64,000 nucleotides of DNA from Chrysomallon squamiferum (GCA_012295275.1 CM022679.1:25712407-25776406); one strand, 5' to 3'; positions 1 to 13,924 are shown, counted from the first letter of the stretch. Numbers and translations are program-made. Notes: generated by a model not told the origin, from the sequence alone.

Positions 1-177
1 GAACCATACAATGCAGTATTATTGAGTCTTTTGATAAAATGCATGCGTTGAGTTGGTACTTGTCTTGGGAAACTGTCTCTTGACAAACAACTCTGGTTCA
101 GGCGTCTGTAGTAGCCACTGAATGTTGATGTAAATACTTGGCCGCGGTTTAAATCAGTTAATAACACTTCAAGAAGA

Positions 178-1703
178 ATGGGATGTGGTGGCTCGAAAGG
201 TAAGTTGTTCGGTGACCAGCTCAGAAATTATTGCAAATTAAAAAAATCGTATTTTCTGTTTGACTTTAATTTTTAACAAGTCAAAATAAAATAAATTATG
301 TATATTAGAGTATCTTAGATTAGTTGTTTAAGAAAGTTAATGATGCTTTGTGTATTTGTATTATTATATACTACTTTTTAAACCTTTTTTTTACTGTTTA
401 TGATAATTTTAAAAAAAAAAACACACACATTTAAAAGCTATTTGTAACCTTACACTGAACACCCGTTTATTCCTAACTCTAATTATTTGAATCTTGTTGA
501 GAATGTACTGATCATTTTTAATTCATTATTACTGTTATTATATTTAATTTTTTTAAATGTAGAAATTACAGAATAAACACACACACAACACGATGTTCAT
601 GTAATATTCGTTATTCACCAAGTGCTGTTTCTAGCCTTATGCAACTGTCATCTGTAATTATATATTTTATTTTATTTTTAAGATTTATATTCAAACGTCT
701 AAAATAAAACAAAAATGGACGTCTTTAACTACATATACAAGAAAGTAAGATTTTTGTTATAGTATTAGTTTTTTTTTTAATCTTTTATAGTTATTTCTCT
801 TTTCCACTTATAAATTACGCTCATTGTGGTTATAGAAGACGAGCGAATTTTAAGATTATCATTTTGTTTATTTTATATACATATATTTTTCTTATCGATG
901 ATTTTATATTATTTGCATTCCTGTTTTATCTTCCATTCATTCATTATATATACCTGAATGCTTTTTTTATTCTCTCGAAAATAATGAGATTTCTGTCATG
1001 GCAGCTTTTCCTGTAAAGACATTTTTGTTTATTTCGAATAAGCTACAACACCTTACGCGTTATAAACACAGTATTAAAACACTTACAAATGCCATTCTTT
1101 CGTTAATTCTTTCATAAAACCACTTCGACAATGAACATTTCTATATTTAGATATAACGGTGGTCAGAAACTTCATGTGGTCAATGTTTCCATGACGTCTA
1201 TTGTAGATGTGTCGGGACCTTGCCGTTCTGGCCTTCTGCTTTCTTTCTCATTACAATAACATGCACTGAATTAATTATTTTGCTTTGGTTACAGACGGCT
1301 TATGTACATATACACACTGTTTCGTTGCGGTCAGTGACCTTCAGTTATCATTACATTATAACGCTCTATTCCTTAAACAAAAAAGATGAATGAACGAATG
1401 AATTAATATATAAATAAAATAAGATGATAAATAAATAAATAATATAAAAACATTTTTAAAAATATAAATTTTAAAATGAAATAAATGTTTATCATTAATT
1501 TAACGCAATATTAATTGATTTTTTCTTCTTTTTTTTTTTTTCTTTCAAATCAAACAGGGTTTTTTAAAGGTGGCAAAGGAGGATGTGGTGGACTGGGAAA
1601 AATGTGTGGTTCGGACAGACCTCATTCTGGGAAAGGCCACAAAGGTCATGGCAAAAGGAAAGGTCACAAACGTAGGGGAAGTCACTCTTCAAATTCTAGC
1701 TAA
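178..1703 (+). CDS. small Gly/Cys/His/Lys-rich protein, predicted N-terminally acylated
   Basis: I do not recognise this gene. Exon 1 (178-199) reads MGCGGSK and ends at a strong GTAAGT donor. Exon 2 (1558-1703) follows a long pyrimidine tract and CAG. The frame joins exactly (22 + 146 nt = 55 codons plus stop). The product opens with Gly2-Cys3 and Ser6-Lys7, the pattern of a myristoylation plus palmitoylation signal. A Gly/Cys stretch follows, then a basic tail of Gly-Lys/Gly-His repeats, then a Ser-rich end. Known membrane-anchored proteins often combine acylation with a basic patch, so inner-leaflet membrane attachment is a reasonable inference. Bases 1-177 would be 5'UTR or promoter; I see no clear TATA box. 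A longer ORF in another frame (1570-1944) overlaps exon 2 but lacks the spliced start. The exon structure is fairly convincing; the function is unknown. Confidence 0.6.
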
Positions 1704-4700
1704 TTTATGTTGTAATTTCTCGGCAACGAAAAGACGCGCAGAAAAACAAGCGTTGACGGATCTGCAGTGTATCCATCAAAATAATAATTTGACTTTCGAT
1801 TTACTTAGATTAAATAACAGAACTGAAACCGTAGTTGTGATATTTAAAAGTTTACCAAGATTGTATGTAGTTAATAAAAAAAGGAAAAACGATTTGGAAA
1901 TTACTTGTTTATTTATGTATTTATTTATTAAACAACAGCAGTAGCAGCAGCAGCAGCAACAACAACAGCAAACATAACAATAATAACAAAAATCCATTAC
2001 TTAAACATACAGCTCTCGAGCAGAAACAATAACAAGGCTGGACAAGTAAAAATAAAACCGCAGGTGTTCTTCGTAGCAAAGAAGGCTAAACCAATGAATT
2101 TCGACTGGTTTTATCACTCAGATACCGGTACATTAACACTAATCATGCATTAATAGCAGGCTTTCTTGTACTGGTTGTGTTTTCTTCCTACTAAATGTTT
2201 TGAATGTAATATAAGCATTTTATTAAGTTATATATTTCAGTATATTCTATGATAAACATGTTAAAATTAATAATTAAATTATTTAAAACCAAAGCATGTA
2301 CATTATTTGAAATTAACGAATATTTTATTCAAAAGAGTGGATTACAATTATAAAGGGAGAACAGTTATTTAGCCTTACGAAAATCAGAACTAAATTTAAA
2401 AAAAAAAAAAAAAAACAACAACAAAAACACAAACATTATTATTATACAGGAAAACAATTAGTTTTATATATTGACTTTAAATGACATAAATTAAAATTAT
2501 ATAGTCACTATTCAATAAAAAAAATCAACGTGTATTCAAGTTAAAATTTAACAAACTAAGAATTATTATTTGAACAAATTTTGTTAAGCTTTGGTAAAAG
2601 TATTATCAATAATATTTTAAATTATTTTAATCTGTTTATATACATTACAAAGATTTGTGGCGTGTAATGTAACATATTTACTGTACTCATGAATTTTAAT
2701 ACACATGTAATTATGTCGAATTTTTGTGTTATTAATACTAATTATGTAAACTATTTATCATCAAACTTGAAACAATCTCCAAAACAGTCTGCATGTGTAT
2801 ATCAAAAATGTGATGCTATTGAATTAGATACCTCAGAAACTTATTGTGTGGGGTTTTCCACACTCGCACAAAAATGCCCTCGGCATTTAAAAAAAATATA
2901 ATAATAAAATAAATAAATAAATAACAACAACAACAACAACAACAATAACAATAATAATAATAATAAAATAATAATAATCATAATAATCATAATAAATAAA
3001 TAAATAAATAAATAAATAAGACTGGTGTCTATGTGGGTAATACAAACAAGAAAAACACACACAAAAAAAAACCTGCCTTCCAACCATAATCTCCAGTGTT
3101 ACTGGAACTATATCTGTTTCATTGCCTGATGAAAACGACCCGAACGGAAGAAAAGCAGACTCGCAGTAAAAATGTTTATTTTGTCGGAGTAGCTTCCCTT
3201 GATATCTTCAGCGCTTGAATCTGGGTTGAAATGATATCGGGGCTCATTATGTGTACATTGACTGACTTTTCCTCCACCTTGGTTAATAAATTATCAAAGT
3301 TATTTAGGAACATCACTTTTCGGTATAATGTTAGTTATAGACTGTGTGGAAGAGGCCTACTGCTAAAAGATTTTTTTTGTTAGCATTTTGTTTATTTCTG
3401 ATGCCTAAAAAAGCAAGACATCCGCAATCTAGCAATATGAGCATTGATTAACTTCCAGCAAATCTACCAACACCAATTGCACAGACAGAGATATAAAATT
3501 GTTAGAAAACAAACTTATGTGTTAACAAATTCTTGGTGGCACGTTTTTAATTATTAGTGTTGATATTATTACAATCATCTATCAGTTGATTTTACACAAA
3601 AACATAAGCCTAACACATAAAAAACAACAACAAAAACCTCCATTAATATGCAGAGCTCTCAAGTTTTGATTGTTTGATTATGGACTTAATATTGTTCGTT
3701 CGATTTTAGCACCCAAATTGTTGTTCATTCGTTAAATCAGAAAGAAATAAACCGACCATAATATTACATGTATTATACACGTATGTACGTAGTGGCAAGA
3801 TATGCTGACTAAATACATTTCTGTTGTTTCGGGCACTGAACTGACTTCGATAAATACATGTGAATTATATATTACCAAAAGTTATTTCTTTCTGTGTGCA
3901 GCTGCTGATTTATTATTATTATTATTATTATTATTAATTAATTAATTAATTTATTTATTTGTTTATTTATTTGTGTAATTTTCTCCTTTTTAATCAACAT
4001 TTCTTAAAATACTGTATAGTAGAAAAAATAAGAATTTAATCTTCTAACACTGACTATACTAATTGCTGTATAATGCGGTAACGTACTGATTGAATTTAAG
4101 ATGTCTGTTTTGGTATTTCAGGTGTATGTATGTAAGCATTTAAAATATTTAAAATACGTGATAAACTAAAAATTAAAAAATACACGATTAACTAATACAG
4201 ACCATCTTTACTAAACTCTTAATTACCATGCCTTAATGAAATTTTTTTTATTATTTTTTTTTTATTTTTTATATGTATTATATATCTTTTTATTTATTTG
4301 TTTGTTTAAGGATATTTTATATTAGTTTGATATTACATTTTCATAATAACTGGTTTTGTAAAAGCTAATCATGAATCACTTTCAAACTGGCGATTTTACT
4401 GTTGTACTTCACACTATGTAAATCACATACACAGAAACTGTAAAATTTTTACTCTTTTACGATGTTGATACCAATGGTTAATTGGTGGTTCTTACATTAT
4501 TTTTATTTTTATGATTTACATATTTTTCTTTCAGATAAAAAATAGTGGGTTTCAGTTTTGAAACTTTTTACTTATAATTACAAAATGAATTTAATTTAGC
4601 TGTAATTTTTATTTTACGTTTTCAAAAATAGTATCACATTAAGTATAAAAAGAGAATTTTATAAAATTTTAATAGAAATAAACAGATGTTTATCTGTATT

Positions 4701-6427
4701 TCTAAAATAAAGTTCTGATAGTGATGTCGTTCTTTAATTTTTATTTTTCTTCAAATTTTAAGGTTAAAGTCCTAGATTAAATTTTATGATAGAAGTTGTA
4801 TGTGTTATACTCCGTCCCCTTTTATGACCAGAATATTCATTCAGTATTGATAGGCTTTTTAAAAAAAATATATCAATTTTCTCAGTTTTACTGCAAAACA
4901 AAGTTTTTATTTCTTTTAATAGTTTTATTATTTGGAAGTATTAGAACGTTCCCATTAAAAATTACATGTTAATTGCAAACCACAGGCAACCTCTTATTGA
5001 TTCTCTGAGACAAGTGACTTCAAAATAAGGTTTAATGCAGTTAGTAATTCATAATCTCAGTAGACTCATTAGCTAAATAACAGCAACAGAAACAAAAACA
5101 AAAAAAACAACAACAAAAAAAAAAAAAAAAAAAAAAAAAAGAATTAAAACATTATCTTTGAATTTAGTTTTTATATATAACAAATCCAAAAACTTGTATT
5201 TTCAAGAATTTTATTTTTATTCAAACCACAACAAAAATTTCTCGACCTGAACTAACATCAGACTGACCGTTGCTCGTGTTCAGTTTATTAATTTCTAAAT
5301 TCTTGCAAACATTATTGTCTAAGTATGAAACAAACATAAAAAAAATAATCTAAGTATGTTAATTTAAGTTATTGGCTGTCAGCAATAAAACAGAAAAGAA
5401 TGAGAATCTGTGCCCCATATTTGTGTAAATGAAACGACAAATGTGTCCTATAACTATTTAAAATAAATAATAATTGTTGTCTGGTCCGTGAAGGTAAACA
5501 ATAGAACTGTATACAAAATAAACCATCACAGACTGAGGATTCTTTATACATAATTAGAAACTTTTTCCGAGCAGCGGAAATAGTGATTTTTATATTTTTA
5601 CGAGAGTATACAAACTTTATTTCATGCACGAAGTTATTAAATTACATAAAAAAAAAATGTATACAGAATTTATTTTTATTTCATGTGCAATGTTCGATTC
5701 TATTCCCCAACATTCCGAAATCTAAACACTTCACGTTCCAGGTATTTTGGATAAGAAATACCCAACCTATTAATATTTATATTAAATATAATTTTATTTA
5801 AAGATTTAAAGATCTAACTGCATTATCATGTAAGAAAATAACGGTGAAGATTTTCACGCTTTCAAACTCGGAGTCGGTTACCGTTGTCAGTAGCTGCTAA
5901 CAAACAAATCTACACAGCAAAATGTACACATAGTATGAATTTAACACAGTAGTATTGATATCTCGGGAACTACTACATATTTATAAGAACAAATACACCA
6001 CACCGCATGTCATTTATATGAGTTAAATGTGATGAAAATCTCGCAATTGCCTTCAAACTGTCGTTATTTATTTTATTATTGTTAGTAGCAGTAGTAGTAG
6101 TATTACAGAATTAAAAATATATATTTTATGTTGTTATTCCGATACTTTCTTCATTTTTATTTAGCAAGTGTTAATAAATTTGCGTATTAGAATACCCTTT
6201 ACATTATATGCAGACAATAATTTAGAACAATGCTGAATACGCAGAGATTAATATTTCGATATATTTTTTTTTTCTTGAAATTTCTACTTGTGAGTAAACA
6301 AGATATTTGTGTAGACTAAATCTGAAAGAAGAATTATTAAAATATATATTGTATTAATGAAAAAACTGCTTTGAAGTTTCCTATCGAAATCAGTTATATA
6401 TGTCTATTAAGTTTTGGTTTATTTAGT
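1704..6427. other. gene-poor AT-rich stretch
   Basis: I see no supportable exon here. The start is probably the 3'UTR of the small gene above; AATAAA-like signals occur near 1873 and 2050. The rest holds CAG/CAA, AAC/AAT and ATT microsatellites (around 1936-1990, 2917-3020, 3908-3960), a poly-A run near 5118-5140, and outlying copies of the dispersed repeats that dominate the following 20 kb (around 3420-3860, 4970-5100 and 5815-6000). Confidence 0.6.
5815..6000. repeat. short dispersed cassette E (first of at least eight copies)
   Basis: This cassette of roughly 150-230 bp carries the core 'TCTCGGGAACTGCTAC' or a variant, preceded by 'CTCGGAGTCGTTG...' and 'AACAAA' and 'GAGAAATA..ACAAAGA' blocks. 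I see further copies near 10440-10610, 13610-13860, 15790-15975, 16370-16560, 18280-18490, 18900-19095 and 25240-25480. All are in the same orientation as far as I can tell. No ends or target duplications could be fixed, so the element class is unknown. Confidence 0.6.
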
Positions 6428-9299
6428 TTAACCAAGGCAACCACAAGAAACCCCTTCGTTTTTAATGATGCATTGATAAGTTGTACGCTGATTTTCTGGC
6501 ACAGCCTTACCGTCAAAAGATTTGTTCTGCATCCAGTTTTCAGAATCGGCTAAACATTGTTTGGCAGCCCATTCAGCTGTTTTGTTATTAGTAACCGCCT
6601 TGAAATATTTTACTTCGTCCTCTTCTGATCTGTAGAAGCCGATGTACAATCTCAGTTTAGTATTTTTGATTTCAAATTCCAGCCCAACTTTAATTTCAGA
6701 TGGTAAACCACGAAGCTCTAGAGTTATGACGTCTTCTGGATCGCGTGGTTTTATTTCTGTATCTGGTGGCACAGAGCGAGAAATGACCCATGTTTCTGAA
6801 GAGAAGAATTTTTTTTTGAACTGCATAAGTTTCGGGGTTTGATTGATAATCTGTAGAGCCAGTCTTTTCTCATTTTCAGGCATGTCCTGTAAATAAATGT
6901 TAAAATCGAAGGTTAAGTTAATTAAAACTGATATGATATTCTAGAAATAAATATCCTGCAGTATAATTAGAAAATAGCTTTTTAATATAGACAAGTCTAA
7001 AAAGTAATATTTTTATCTTTTCTCGAGACTAGAGATTCTCAGCCCACAATCAGTAGAAACAAAGTGCAGGAAACCAATCAGAAATATTTTTCATCTACTT
7101 TAAGCTTTTGCAAAGTTGAGAAGAAATAATTAAAAACTATAAACATGAGAACGTTTCTGTATTTTCTACTTCTGGGTCATATACATATATGCATAAAAAT
7201 ACATACATATTTAATGGTATATGTGAAAACTGTACGCTGTTCTTCTCTGCTGAACTGATGGTGTAACTCAAAGTTTTCACTCGGTGTCATATTTGAATTC
7301 TGCAGACATTTTTCCGCGGCCCATTTAGCCGTTTCACTGTGAGCAACCTGAATGAAATATTTTTCTTTGCCATCTTCTGATCTGTAGAAGCCGATGTACA
7401 AACTCAGTTTTTTAGTTTTTATTTCAAATTCCAGCCCAACTTTAATTTCGGATAGTAAACCACGAAGCTCTGCAACTATGATATCTTTTGGATCGCCTTT
7501 TTTGATTATAGTACGTTGTCGCTCACAATGAAAAAGAGCCCATCCTTCTGATGGGAAGAATTTTTCTTTGAACAGGAGAAGATACGGGGTTTCATTAATG
7601 ATCCGAAAAGCTAGTTTTTCCTCATTTTCAGGGATGTCCTGCAAAATAAATGTAAAAATCAAAGGTTAAATTCATAATAATTGATACATGGTATTCCAGA
7701 AATAAATATCCTGCAGCATAATTAGAAAATAGCTAAAAAGTAATATTTATATTTTCCCTCAATTTCAGGAATTTCCTTTAAATAAATGTTGAGATCAAAA
7801 TTAATATAAAGTTATAATTGCTGAAAGATTTTGTATATTTCAGTACTGATTTTTCTCCTTCTTTCTTCTTCTTCTTCTTATTATTATTAAAAGTAGTATT
7901 TTAAATAATAACATAAATATGTTAAACATAATGACCACAGACATACTTTCATAGTGTCTTCAAATTAATTTACAATATTATTAGGTATTATGTACTGTGC
8001 TAATAGATTTCTTCCGAGTGAATGAAACACAAACATGCAAACACGGGGGCACGCGCGCGACAAATAATATTGATGATGATGCAAAATGAAAATATGTTTT
8101 AGTTACTTACCTTCTTAATAGTGTAGTTGAATGTTTTGGTTTTATCTTCTATTTCAGCCTCTAAGTTGTAACCACGATACGTTTTGCACACGTCATGTTT
8201 TTTTGCTTCTTTGGAGGCCCATTGAGCTGATTTTTCTTTCTTTATTTCAATGAATGTCTTGTAATTTTCGTTCGCTATTGTCTTACAAAAAAAGCCAATG
8301 TACAAGAATTCTTGTTGTCCTTCTAAGAAGGTGTATTCTAATCCACCAGCCACTTCATCTAAAAGTTTAGAAGAATCTGACACCTCAATCGTTTCGGTTT
8401 CATAAGCTGCAATGGTGCGTTGCTCCACCAAAACAGTTTTAGGATCCACGAATTTATTTCTGCATCGTAGATCACAGGGAGTACTGTTGGTAATCTTTAA
8501 ACTCAGTACATCCTGTAAAAAATATTATAGTAATAATACAGTTTGTTTTAACCATTAATTTATTGATTTATTCATTCCTCAGTAAATAATATAAAAGTTT
8601 CCTTATTATTGTTATTATGTGTTTTTTTTGATTTTTTTTGCTGATGTATAACATATATCTATATAATTGGTTCTCTAACGTATTTTTTCCAGTTGATAAA
8701 CTAATTTATTAAACACCTTTGTTTTAATGGATCATTTGAACCTATTAAGAGTAGAGAAAGATCTAAATGTTTACACTAGTGTTACTCAGCAACAGTTCAG
8801 CAAAAGTAAGTATATTTTATTTTAAATAAAAAATCGTCATATTGACAAAAACAAAATGACGTAAATTAAATCCATTATTTCTTATAACAAACCTTAATGA
8901 CAGAGTACTTATTTTCATAGATACAAAGAGATACCGGTTATATTATTAGGGTTCATGCAACACTGATTAAAATAATTGCAATATAATGTAGAAACGTACA
9001 GAGTGAATTCAAGTGGCATGTTTTGTATTTAAATACCTGATTAAAAAACAGGCTTAGCAATGTAGGACATCGTTATTAACTTTTTGATTGAGCTGTCTGA
9101 ATTATGAAACTAATATTGTTGATGTTATATTTTTTTTATTTTATTTTATGTTATTTTATTTTATTTTATTTTATTTTATTTTATTTTTTTCGGACCATGT
9201 CTTTTATTTATTTATTTATTTATTAATGTCTTTATTTATTTATTTATTACAACATGCAATAATTATATTTTTGCACAAAAATTGCTTTTTGTATACACA

Positions 9300-9355
<56 letters not shown>

Positions 9356-9910
9356 TGAAATAAAACATATTAAACTGACCTTTCTAATAGTGAAAGCGAA
9401 CTTCTTAAACGTTGATTCTTTTGAACTGGCTGGGCAACATGACAGAGAATAACCATATGCTGTCCGATTCTTATTATTACCGTCACTGTTTTCACCACAA
9501 GCCCATTCTGCTGATTTATTCTTATCAACATCAATGTAGGACTTGTAGACACCACTAAAAGGATTCTCAAACCCAATGTAAAAGTTCATTCCAGTGCTTC
9601 CTATTTCAAATACGACGCCGCCTTTCACACCTTCCCATTTACCTTGACGATTTGCGACACGTCCAGACTTTGCCGCACCGGGTTCGATGTTTTCGAGGTG
9701 AGTATTAGCAAACCATTCTCCAGTTTCAAAATGACTTGATTTTAAACGGAGGACTTTGTTTGTTTGATTATTGACTTCAATTTCCAGAGATCGGTGCCTA
9801 TCGGAGAATTCCTTAGTTCCCTGAACATAATCTATACCTTTCTCAACGCTGTTTTTAAAATAAAAAATACAAAATACAAATAAAACATCCCTCATTAAGA
9901 TAATTAACAT
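6428..9910 (-). CDS. tandem four-domain protein, possible actinoporin/aegerolysin-like beta-sandwich family
   Basis: Four minus-strand exons each encode one related domain of about 130-155 residues: A 9848-9380, B 8512-8111, C 7638-7207, D 6886-6428 (stop at 6428-6430). Internal boundaries are phase 0 with good CAG acceptors and GTCAGT, GTAAGT and GTATGT donors. Each domain has an 'N-x-T' strand near its start, a Gly-rich strand before FEI, a YIGF motif and a conserved SAEWA/SAQWA/TAKWAA/TAEWAA motif. Domain A also carries an ENPF turn after YIGF. This general layout resembles actinoporin-like or aegerolysin-like folds, but the family call is tentative and pore formation is not shown. The 5' end is ambiguous. 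An open frame runs upstream to Met codons at 9910 and 9895 with a hydrophobic stretch like a signal peptide, but the same bases also look like a polypyrimidine acceptor at 9849, so an earlier exon may exist. C and D are the closest pair. Confidence 0.6.
7745..7835 (-). pseudogene. relic of a domain-exon 5' edge
   Basis: Between exons B and C, this stretch resembles the exon/intron junctions at 6870-6920 and 7620-7670 (the CTCATTTTCAGG side followed by TCCT and AAATAAATGTT-like bases). No open domain follows it. It looks like the remains of a further domain exon, or of its flanking intron, left by the duplications that built the gene. Judged by eye only. Confidence 0.4.
9304..9351. repeat. (GT)n microsatellite
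   Basis: An uninterrupted GT dinucleotide run lies just downstream (minus strand) of the donor of domain exon A. Neighbouring TTTTA and TTTA pentamer/tetramer runs (9130-9250) extend the low-complexity block. It is intronic to the minus-strand gene. Confidence 0.9.
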
Positions 9911-10918
9911 AGGATATTTTTCTTTCTTTTTTCATTGCTATTTTAACTGTTAAGTAGCATCACATTATTCTGAGATTAATAACATGTAACATATTATTGA
10001 TTTTCCTTGTTAGCAAAAATATAATTAACAAAAGCTGATTTGATTATGCAAAGTAAGGAAGCCATGTTAAAATATGTTTTGTACGTTTTAAAATGTATCA
10101 ATAAATTAATTACATAATTATTTATATAATTAATTAATTAATTGGTTAAAATAAACATCTACTATAAATGTAATATATATAATAATAATAATAATAACAA
10201 TAACAACAAAAATAACACTAACGCATTAACAGTAGTTTCTACCGCAGCTACAGTCGCAGAAACTGTTTCTGCAACGGCACCAGTCACTTTTTGTCTTACA
10301 GCTGACGCTGCGTTAATCAACCATTCCATTCTTTCCTTCAGTTCTTTACTTCATTCCTTCTTTTACCCCGATCTTCGTTCGGCTGGTTAGTTAACACTGT
10401 CTGATATTGTACGCACCAATTATGTAATAAACTAACAAAGCGCTCGTCTCTTCTTATAACTCGGAGTCGTTGCTAATAAACAAACCTATCCAGCGTAACT
10501 GCTATCATAGATTTCCCGGGAAAATCTACGTACAAAGACCACGTACACATGTACTGTGAATTTAATACAGTAATGTTGATTTCTCGGGAACTCCTATATG
10601 TTTATAACAATGTAGATAATTAAAAAGTTTCTTTTTAGCATATTTATATAGGTTAAGGGGTTTATCAACAATTATATAGAAACCTTTCAGACATTAAGTT
10701 ATTAATTATTATTATTATTATTATTAATATTATTATTATTAAGGGATTTTTAAAATTTATTTAATTTTTTTGTCATTCTACTTGTTTTCTTTATTTTTGG
10801 CAGATTTTAATAAGTTAGCTTGAGAGAATATTCTTTACATTATACAAACTAATATGCTAAATATGTTTCTCTCTGTTATGTATTTATCTATTCTTGATGT
10901 TATTAGTTTTTAAACTAA

Positions 10919-10920
<2 letters not shown>

Positions 10921-10964
<44 letters not shown>
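10921..10964. repeat. (CT)n microsatellite with inverted counterpart
   Basis: A CT run lies between 'TTTTTAAACTAACTC' and 'TCATAGACACAAC'. The same arrangement occurs inverted at 14034-14115 as a GA run with both flanks preserved, and as a shortened copy near 25665-25715. Confidence 0.85.
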
Positions 10965-10968
<4 letters not shown>

Positions 10969-11503
10969 ACACAACATTTCTTATCTAATAACTTATTTAT
11001 TTTCAATATTATTTTGTTATTATTATATTAATGTAATAAAACAACAACAAACAAAATAAAAGTGAAGTGGTTCTTATTGAATCTCATTTTCAGCAGATAG
11101 ATAGATAGATATGTTTGTATGTTTTTAAGGTTATGAAGTAGAAAGATGGGTATTCTGAAAGCAGTTTTATAGAAAAAAAGATCCATAAGTGTACTATACA
11201 TATTTCAGTTAAACAAGACTTTAAAAACTATTTATATTTTGTCCTATGTTCGCTAAATCAGAACGAAAAAGATTATATACTGCTCCAAGTTATTTCTTTA
11301 GTGTTTAACAAATAACCTGTCGTTATTCAAGAATTACTAATTATGTTTTTTATATTAATTATTCTACCTGTGGTCTATTTATTGTTATATTATACAACAT
11401 CAGTAATGTTTTTGATCCTTGAATGCGTTTTGATCTTTTGGATAGTTACTAATTTACTTGGCAAAACTAAATTTGTTATTTCTTCTATACCTTTTTTCTC
11501 TTC

Positions 11504-11537
<34 letters not shown>

Positions 11538-13317
11538 GTTATTATTCAGTGCTACCAACTATTCACTGTGTAGCAACATATTCACATTTACCCGCGAATG
11601 TTATTTGACAATGCCAGGTTGACTATCCTATACACATGCGCATTCAAGTATACGGTATCACGTTCGTATGTCGTTTAGTGAGAAATGATTTAACGAAATA
11701 TTACTGGACAGCATTTAAATTGTTGCTGTCTGTATTGAGGTAAATGCCGTAAATACAGCACCATATTGGTAAATTATTAATTCATGAGTCATGTGTACCA
11801 GTCAGGGTGGCCAACTCTTGATAAAATTATTTAAGAACATACAACAGAACATATTCAAGGAACAGTTAATCAAATGTTCAGACTTAAGAAAATATTTATT
11901 TTGAAAAATTATAAATACGGTAAATAAATAAATAATAAATTATGTTTAAGGAAAACAGTAAATAATAGTACAAAGATGAAATATAATGCGAGATCTCTCA
12001 ACTAAATTATGTTCACATTTTTCGATGTATTGGAGACCGACAACATTATCATGTGTCGGGAGAAATTGTCTGAATTGACAAATTAAAGTGTTTCATATTA
12101 CTTTTTAACTTTTTCATGAAATTGCTACAGAACAACAAATCGTAGAAAAGTATTCAGTAAAACGCTTGTCGAGACATACACTACAGGATTACCTGAAACT
12201 GTCTAAACTACTTAGGTTTGGCAGATGACCCTGTTTCATACGACTGATGAAGCTTGTCGTCCCAGAAACACCAAGCGCTCGATGTAGCTGTCAAACGCCA
12301 ACTTAACTTCATAATGTACACAGACAAACTCAAAGACAACATGTCAAAACTAAAAAATAATATTTATTTATAAAACATGCGTTTAAACTATTAAAGTGTC
12401 ATTCAGTATCAAGTGTTTATCATCATAGTTTTCACTTTTCATTATGTTGTTATATTTTCATCAAATAGTTTCTTTCACTAGTTTAGAAAGTGTTCTTGTA
12501 TTTTATTTATCAGACATAAACTATATTATATAAGGTTAAAAGTCAAAATAACTTGGTTATGATAAAAACAATCTTATTTTGATGCATTCAGTTTTAATTT
12601 TTTTGAAACGCCGGGCAAAAGATAAATAGGCCATGTAAATATGAATATGATGTCTGTTCTTTTGAAAAAGAACTTTCAAGACTGATTCAGGTTTTCCTTT
12701 TTAAAGACATTTATTTACTTAATTTTGTATATTACGATATTTCATACAAGGTTGTGCATTTACCTGTTATATACTTAAAATGATCCGCTAAAATTGTCTA
12801 CTGTTTCTCATTTGTTAATAATAATGATCATTAAACGAAATAAATTAGAAAAAAAGATAAAAAAGTGCTATTAAAACATCAACATATCTGTAATACCTTC
12901 AGATGCATAACAGATCCATAATGAAATTTTTTTGTATTAGAATCATAAATCACTGTGGAAGTATATTTTTATTTACTATTAGCTTACATTACTGAGATAT
13001 GCTGAATATTTGATTTATCATGAATTCTTATATTTTTCAATTTTTTGTTTCATTAGTCTTTTACAATGATAATGTATTTTTAAAATTTCATATATAAAAT
13101 TGTTTATGTTCTTGGTGACATATCATTATTATTATTATTTGGAAATATAGAAACGTTTCTATCAGAAATTGCATGTTAATTCTTTGTATTTTCAGCTGCA
13201 AACCACATGTGATCTCTTATTGATTCCCTGATATAAGTGATTTCAAAATAAAAACTTTGGTGCGTGTAGTAACTCATAATCTGAACAGACTCATTAACTA
13301 AATAAAACAAAAACATT

Positions 13318-13319
13318 AA

Positions 13320-13380
<61 letters not shown>
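13318..13380. repeat. (AAT)n microsatellite
   Basis: About twenty AAT units. The equivalent position of the second repeat copy (24955-24981) holds a shorter AAT run, so the array length has diverged between the two copies. Confidence 0.9.
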
Positions 13381-13382
<2 letters not shown>

Positions 13383-13885
13383 TAAGATTATCTTTGGATT
13401 TAGTCTTTATATGTATAAAACAAAAACTGTGAAATGTATATTGTTTTCGTGTTTAGACTTGGATGACACTCTAAGTCTATCATCTAATAATCTGAAAACA
13501 AAAATTGTTATCTTTGTACTGCTGCACACGTTAACTGTAAGACGATCTTCCGATACTTCACGTGTGGTGAGTGTTACATGACTTACTTGTGCAGATTCAC
13601 AGGTTTGTCACAAAATATAAATCTTGCTATAGTCTTAAAAGATCACCTTATTGTTTTTGTCTCCTTCGTACCTCGGAGCAATTGTCAGATGATTCAGCAC
13701 AATTTTTATTGTTTTATTTTTCCCAGAGAAATACCTATACAAACAGCTATTATTCATGTAAAAGAGATTCCTGGGGTCTATTACTTGTTCAGAACAAAGT
13801 ATATGTGACACATAATAATTATATAATGTTAAGTGCTTTATCAAAACATGTAAATCTTGCTGTAGTTATTAATTATTTAATACCT

Positions 13886-13924
<39 letters not shown>

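Noticed and set aside
1570-1944. 124-codon ORF overlapping exon 2 of the small gene
   Set aside because: It is in a different frame from the spliced start, has no upstream initiator context, and its second half runs through AT-rich sequence and a CAG/CAA repeat.
9088-9363. 91-codon plus-strand ORF
   Set aside because: Made of TTTTA, TTTA and GT runs; its poly-Cys-Val tail is a microsatellite artefact.
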